DNA of 8,178 nucleotides from an uncultured Collinsella sp. GTDB lineage: Bacteria; Actinomycetota; Coriobacteriia; Coriobacteriales; Coriobacteriaceae. The stretch covers positions 1 through 8,178 of the forward strand of contig URNC01000094.1 in assembly GCA_900549065.1 (NCBI GenBank). The letters are read 5' to 3'. Of the stretch, positions 6,368-8,178 are shown piece after piece (position 1 is the first letter of the stretch; the number at the start of each line of letters is the position of its first letter). Below the pieces are notes generated by a model. The model was not told the origin of the DNA. It did not search any database and saw nothing but the letters and a program-made list of their open reading frames with translations. The translations under genes were made by a program, and so were the position numbers.

Positions 6368-6388
6368 CATCGACAGTATGATTCGATG
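6368..6388 (+). promoter_or_regulatory. uvrA -10-like hexamer inside a 6-bp inverted repeat
   Basis: TATGAT (6377-6382) is a five-of-six match to the -10 consensus and would start transcription at about 6389. It lies in the nine-base spacer between perfect inverted arms CATCGA (6368-6373) and TCGATG (6383-6388). No good -35 is visible at normal spacing. A protein bound to the arms would cover the -10, so this could be an operator; it could also be coincidental. Confidence 0.4.
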
Positions 6389-6392
6389 CAAT

Positions 6393-6405
6393 AGGAGGCA
6401 AGGAG
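6393..6405 (+). promoter_or_regulatory. Tandem ribosome binding sites of uvrA
   Basis: Two Shine-Dalgarno-like cores follow each other: AGGAGG at 6393-6398 and AAGGAG at 6400-6405. The second is five bases from the ATG at 6411 and is the better placed. Together they fix the uvrA start. Confidence 0.75.
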
Positions 6406-6410
6406 CTTCC

Positions 6411-8178
6411 ATGTCTGATTCTTCTATCGTTATTCGCGGCGCTCGTGAGCACAACCTCCGTGATATCGATGTTTCCATTCCGCGCGACCAACTCGTGGTC
6501 ATTACCGGTCTTTCTGGCTCGGGCAAGAGTTCGCTGGCATTTGACACTATCTATGCCGAGGGCCAGCGTCGATACGTCGAGAGTCTTTCGAGCTATGCGC
6601 GCCAGTTCTTGGGCCAGATGGACAAACCCGACTTGGATTCAATCGACGGCCTTTCGCCGGCGGTGTCGATCGACCAAAAGACGACGTCTAAAAACCCTCG
6701 CTCGACGGTTGGCACCGTAACCGAGATTTATGACTATCTGCGCCTGCTGTTCGCCCGTGTGGGCACTCCGCACTGTCCCGAATGCGGCCGCGTCATTGAG
6801 CGTCAGACGACCGACCAGGTTGCCGACAAGGTCTTGGCGGCGGGGGAGGGCCGTCGCGCGTTTGTGCTGGCACCGGTGGTGCGCGGGCGAAAAGGCGAGT
6901 ACACCAAACTGTTTGAGGACCTTCGCGCCGAGGGCTTTAGCCGCGTGCGTGTCGACGGTGAAGTGCGCTCGCTCGACGATCCGATCGATCTGGACAAGAA
7001 GTTCAAGCACGATATCGAGGTCGTGGTCGATCGCATCGTGATCCGTGAGAACTCTCTGGGCCGTATCGCCGAGTCTGTTGAGCAGGCGACCGCGCTGGCT
7101 CACGGCAATGTAAACGTGTACATGCTGCCCGATCGTGATGCTCCCGAGGGGACCGAGGGCGAGCTTCTGGAGTATTCGTTGGCCTTGGCGTGCCCGGAGC
7201 ATGGACACTCCATTGACGATCTTCAGCCGCGTGATTTTTCGTTTAACGCTCCCTATGGCGCATGTCCTGAGTGCGACGGCCTGGGCTTTAAGAAAACCGT
7301 TGATGCCGAGGCGCTGATCGAGGACCCCTCGAAGTCCATTGCCGACGGAGTCTTTGGTAGCCTGTTTGGCAATTCGAACTACTATCCGCAGATTTTTGCT
7401 GCGGTCTGCAAACACTTTAAGGTGAGCGCCGATAGGCCGTGGGAGGACTTGCCCCCTCGCGTGCGTCGTGCATTCTTGGATGGCCTGGGCGATACGAAGA
7501 TCTCGGTCGACTACCAAAAGCTCGACGGACGTCGCAGCCAGTGGGATACCAAGTTTTCGGGCGTTCGCAACATCCTGTACGAACGCTATACCGAGACGAC
7601 GAACGAGAACACCAAGGCGCGCCTGGAGAAGTACATTCGCGAGGAGCCGTGCTCGACCTGCCACGGCGCTCGTTTGCGCCCTGAGATGCTCGCCGTCACC
7701 GTGGGCGGCAAGTCCATTTACGAAGTTTGTTGCCTGTCGTGCCGTGAATCGCTCGAGTTTTTTGAGGGCCTGGAACTCACCGAGCGCCAACAGTTTATCG
7801 GCGGCCGTATCGTCAAGGAAATTCTGGAGCGCCTGCGTTTTCTGGTCGATGTTGGACTCGACTATCTGACACTCGATCGCGCCTCGGCGACGCTTTCCGG
7901 TGGCGAGGCACAGCGTATTCGCTTGGCAACGCAGATCGGCGCGGGTCTCATGGGCGTGCTCTATATTCTGGACGAGCCCTCGATCGGTCTTCATCAGCGT
8001 GACAACGAGCGCCTGATCAAGACGCTCGAGCGCCTGCGCGATATCGGCAATACCGTTATCGTTGTCGAACACGACGAGGATACAATCCGTGCCGCCGACT
8101 ACGTGATCGACATGGGGCCCGGCGCCGGTGTCAACGGCGGACACGTAGTCGCGGCGGGAACGCCTGCTGATATCATGG
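6411..8178 (+). CDS. uvrA: UvrABC excinuclease subunit A (3' end cut by window)
   Basis: UvrA is the damage-sensing ABC-type ATPase of nucleotide excision repair; it loads UvrB onto lesions in the cytoplasm. The first 589 residues are present and open to the window edge, about 60% of the usual 940-990. Visible in order are Walker A GLSGSGKS (33-40), CPEC (122-125), a zinc module C261-x2-H264 with C285-x2-C288, C414-x2-C417 in the EEPCSTCHG stretch, the ABC signature LSGGE (495-499), Walker B ILDEP (519-523) and the switch histidine in EHD (His554). The second zinc ligand, Cys in E. coli, is His here, so the module is C-x2-H/C-x2-C. The ATG at 6411 has strong tandem ribosome binding sites. The second ATPase half and any downstream partner lie outside the window. 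Confidence 0.97.
   Translation, partial: MSDSSIVIRGAREHNLRDIDVSIPRDQLVVITGLSGSGKSSLAFDTIYAEGQRRYVESLSSYARQFLGQMDKPDLDSIDGLSPAVSIDQKTTSKNPRSTVGTVTEIYDYLRLLFARVGTPHCPECGRVIERQTTDQVADKVLAAGEGRRAFVLAPVVRGRKGEYTKLFEDLRAEGFSRVRVDGEVRSLDDPIDLDKKFKHDIEVVVDRIVIRENSLGRIAESVEQATALAHGNVNVYMLPDRDAPEGTEGELLEYSLALACPEHGHSIDDLQPRDFSFNAPYGACPECDGLGFKKTVDAEALIEDPSKSIADGVFGSLFGNSNYYPQIFAAVCKHFKVSADRPWEDLPPRVRRAFLDGLGDTKISVDYQKLDGRRSQWDTKFSGVRNILYERYTETTNENTKARLEKYIREEPCSTCHGARLRPEMLAVTVGGKSIYEVCCLSCRESLEFFEGLELTERQQFIGGRIVKEILERLRFLVDVGLDYLTLDRASATLSGGEAQRIRLATQIGAGLMGVLYILDEPSIGLHQRDNERLIKTLERLRDIGNTVIVVEHDEDTIRAADYVIDMGPGAGVNGGHVVAAGTPADIM

Noticed and set aside
6639..8144. 501-codon open frame on the minus strand opposite uvrA
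   Set aside because: It lies wholly antisense to a strongly conserved uvrA, its translation shows no recognisable domain, and no good ribosome binding site was identified. Long antisense frames arise readily from GC-rich codon bias.

Overview
The window reads as a chromosomal contig end from a GC-rich anaerobic gut-type bacterium. I lean towards an actinomycete of the class Coriobacteriia (Collinsella-like). This rests on codon choice, a His-containing zinc module in UvrA that resembles actinobacterial versions as I remember them, and the mix of an Mrp-type Fe-S carrier, anaerobe-style flavoproteins and an LTA-synthase-like enzyme. The assignment is inference only; there is no rRNA or other decisive marker.

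Layout. Bases 1-48 are not genomic. They match the Illumina Nextera P7-side adapter: the end of the P7 oligo, an 8-base index, the read-2 transposase arm and the Tn5 mosaic end. Genomic sequence starts at about 49. Four genes then lie on the minus strand. In transcription order they are an eight-TM LTA-synthase-family enzyme (6217-4064), an Mrp/ApbC-type P-loop ATPase (3918-3088), an HI0933/YhiN-type flavoprotein (3087-1816, GTG start) and a COG2509-type FAD-dependent dehydrogenase (1735-95). The last gene on the right is uvrA on the plus strand (6411 onward), cut by the window edge after 589 codons.

How the genes relate. The mrp stop codon is followed with no gap by the GTG of the HI0933 gene, so these two are probably one translationally coupled operon read from a promoter at about 3974-4003. 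A hairpin with a T-rich tail sits between the HI0933 gene and the COG2509 gene, so the third redox gene is either separately controlled or reached by read-through. The LTA-synthase-like gene and uvrA are divergent and share a 193-base control region. That region holds an imperfect SOS-box-like sequence, a 6-bp inverted repeat framing a uvrA -10-like hexamer, a hexamer direct repeat, and a separate 7-bp inverted repeat just upstream of the LTA-synthase-like gene.

Overall this is a housekeeping region: DNA repair, envelope polymer synthesis, Fe-S delivery and two uncharacterised flavoproteins. I see no tRNA, rRNA, CRISPR array, insertion sequence or phage gene. The points most worth checking are the adapter contamination, the divergent HI0933-family protein (altered Rossmann glycine and a shortened conserved segment), and the compact divergent regulatory region. 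No intergenic stretch exceeds 300 bases.
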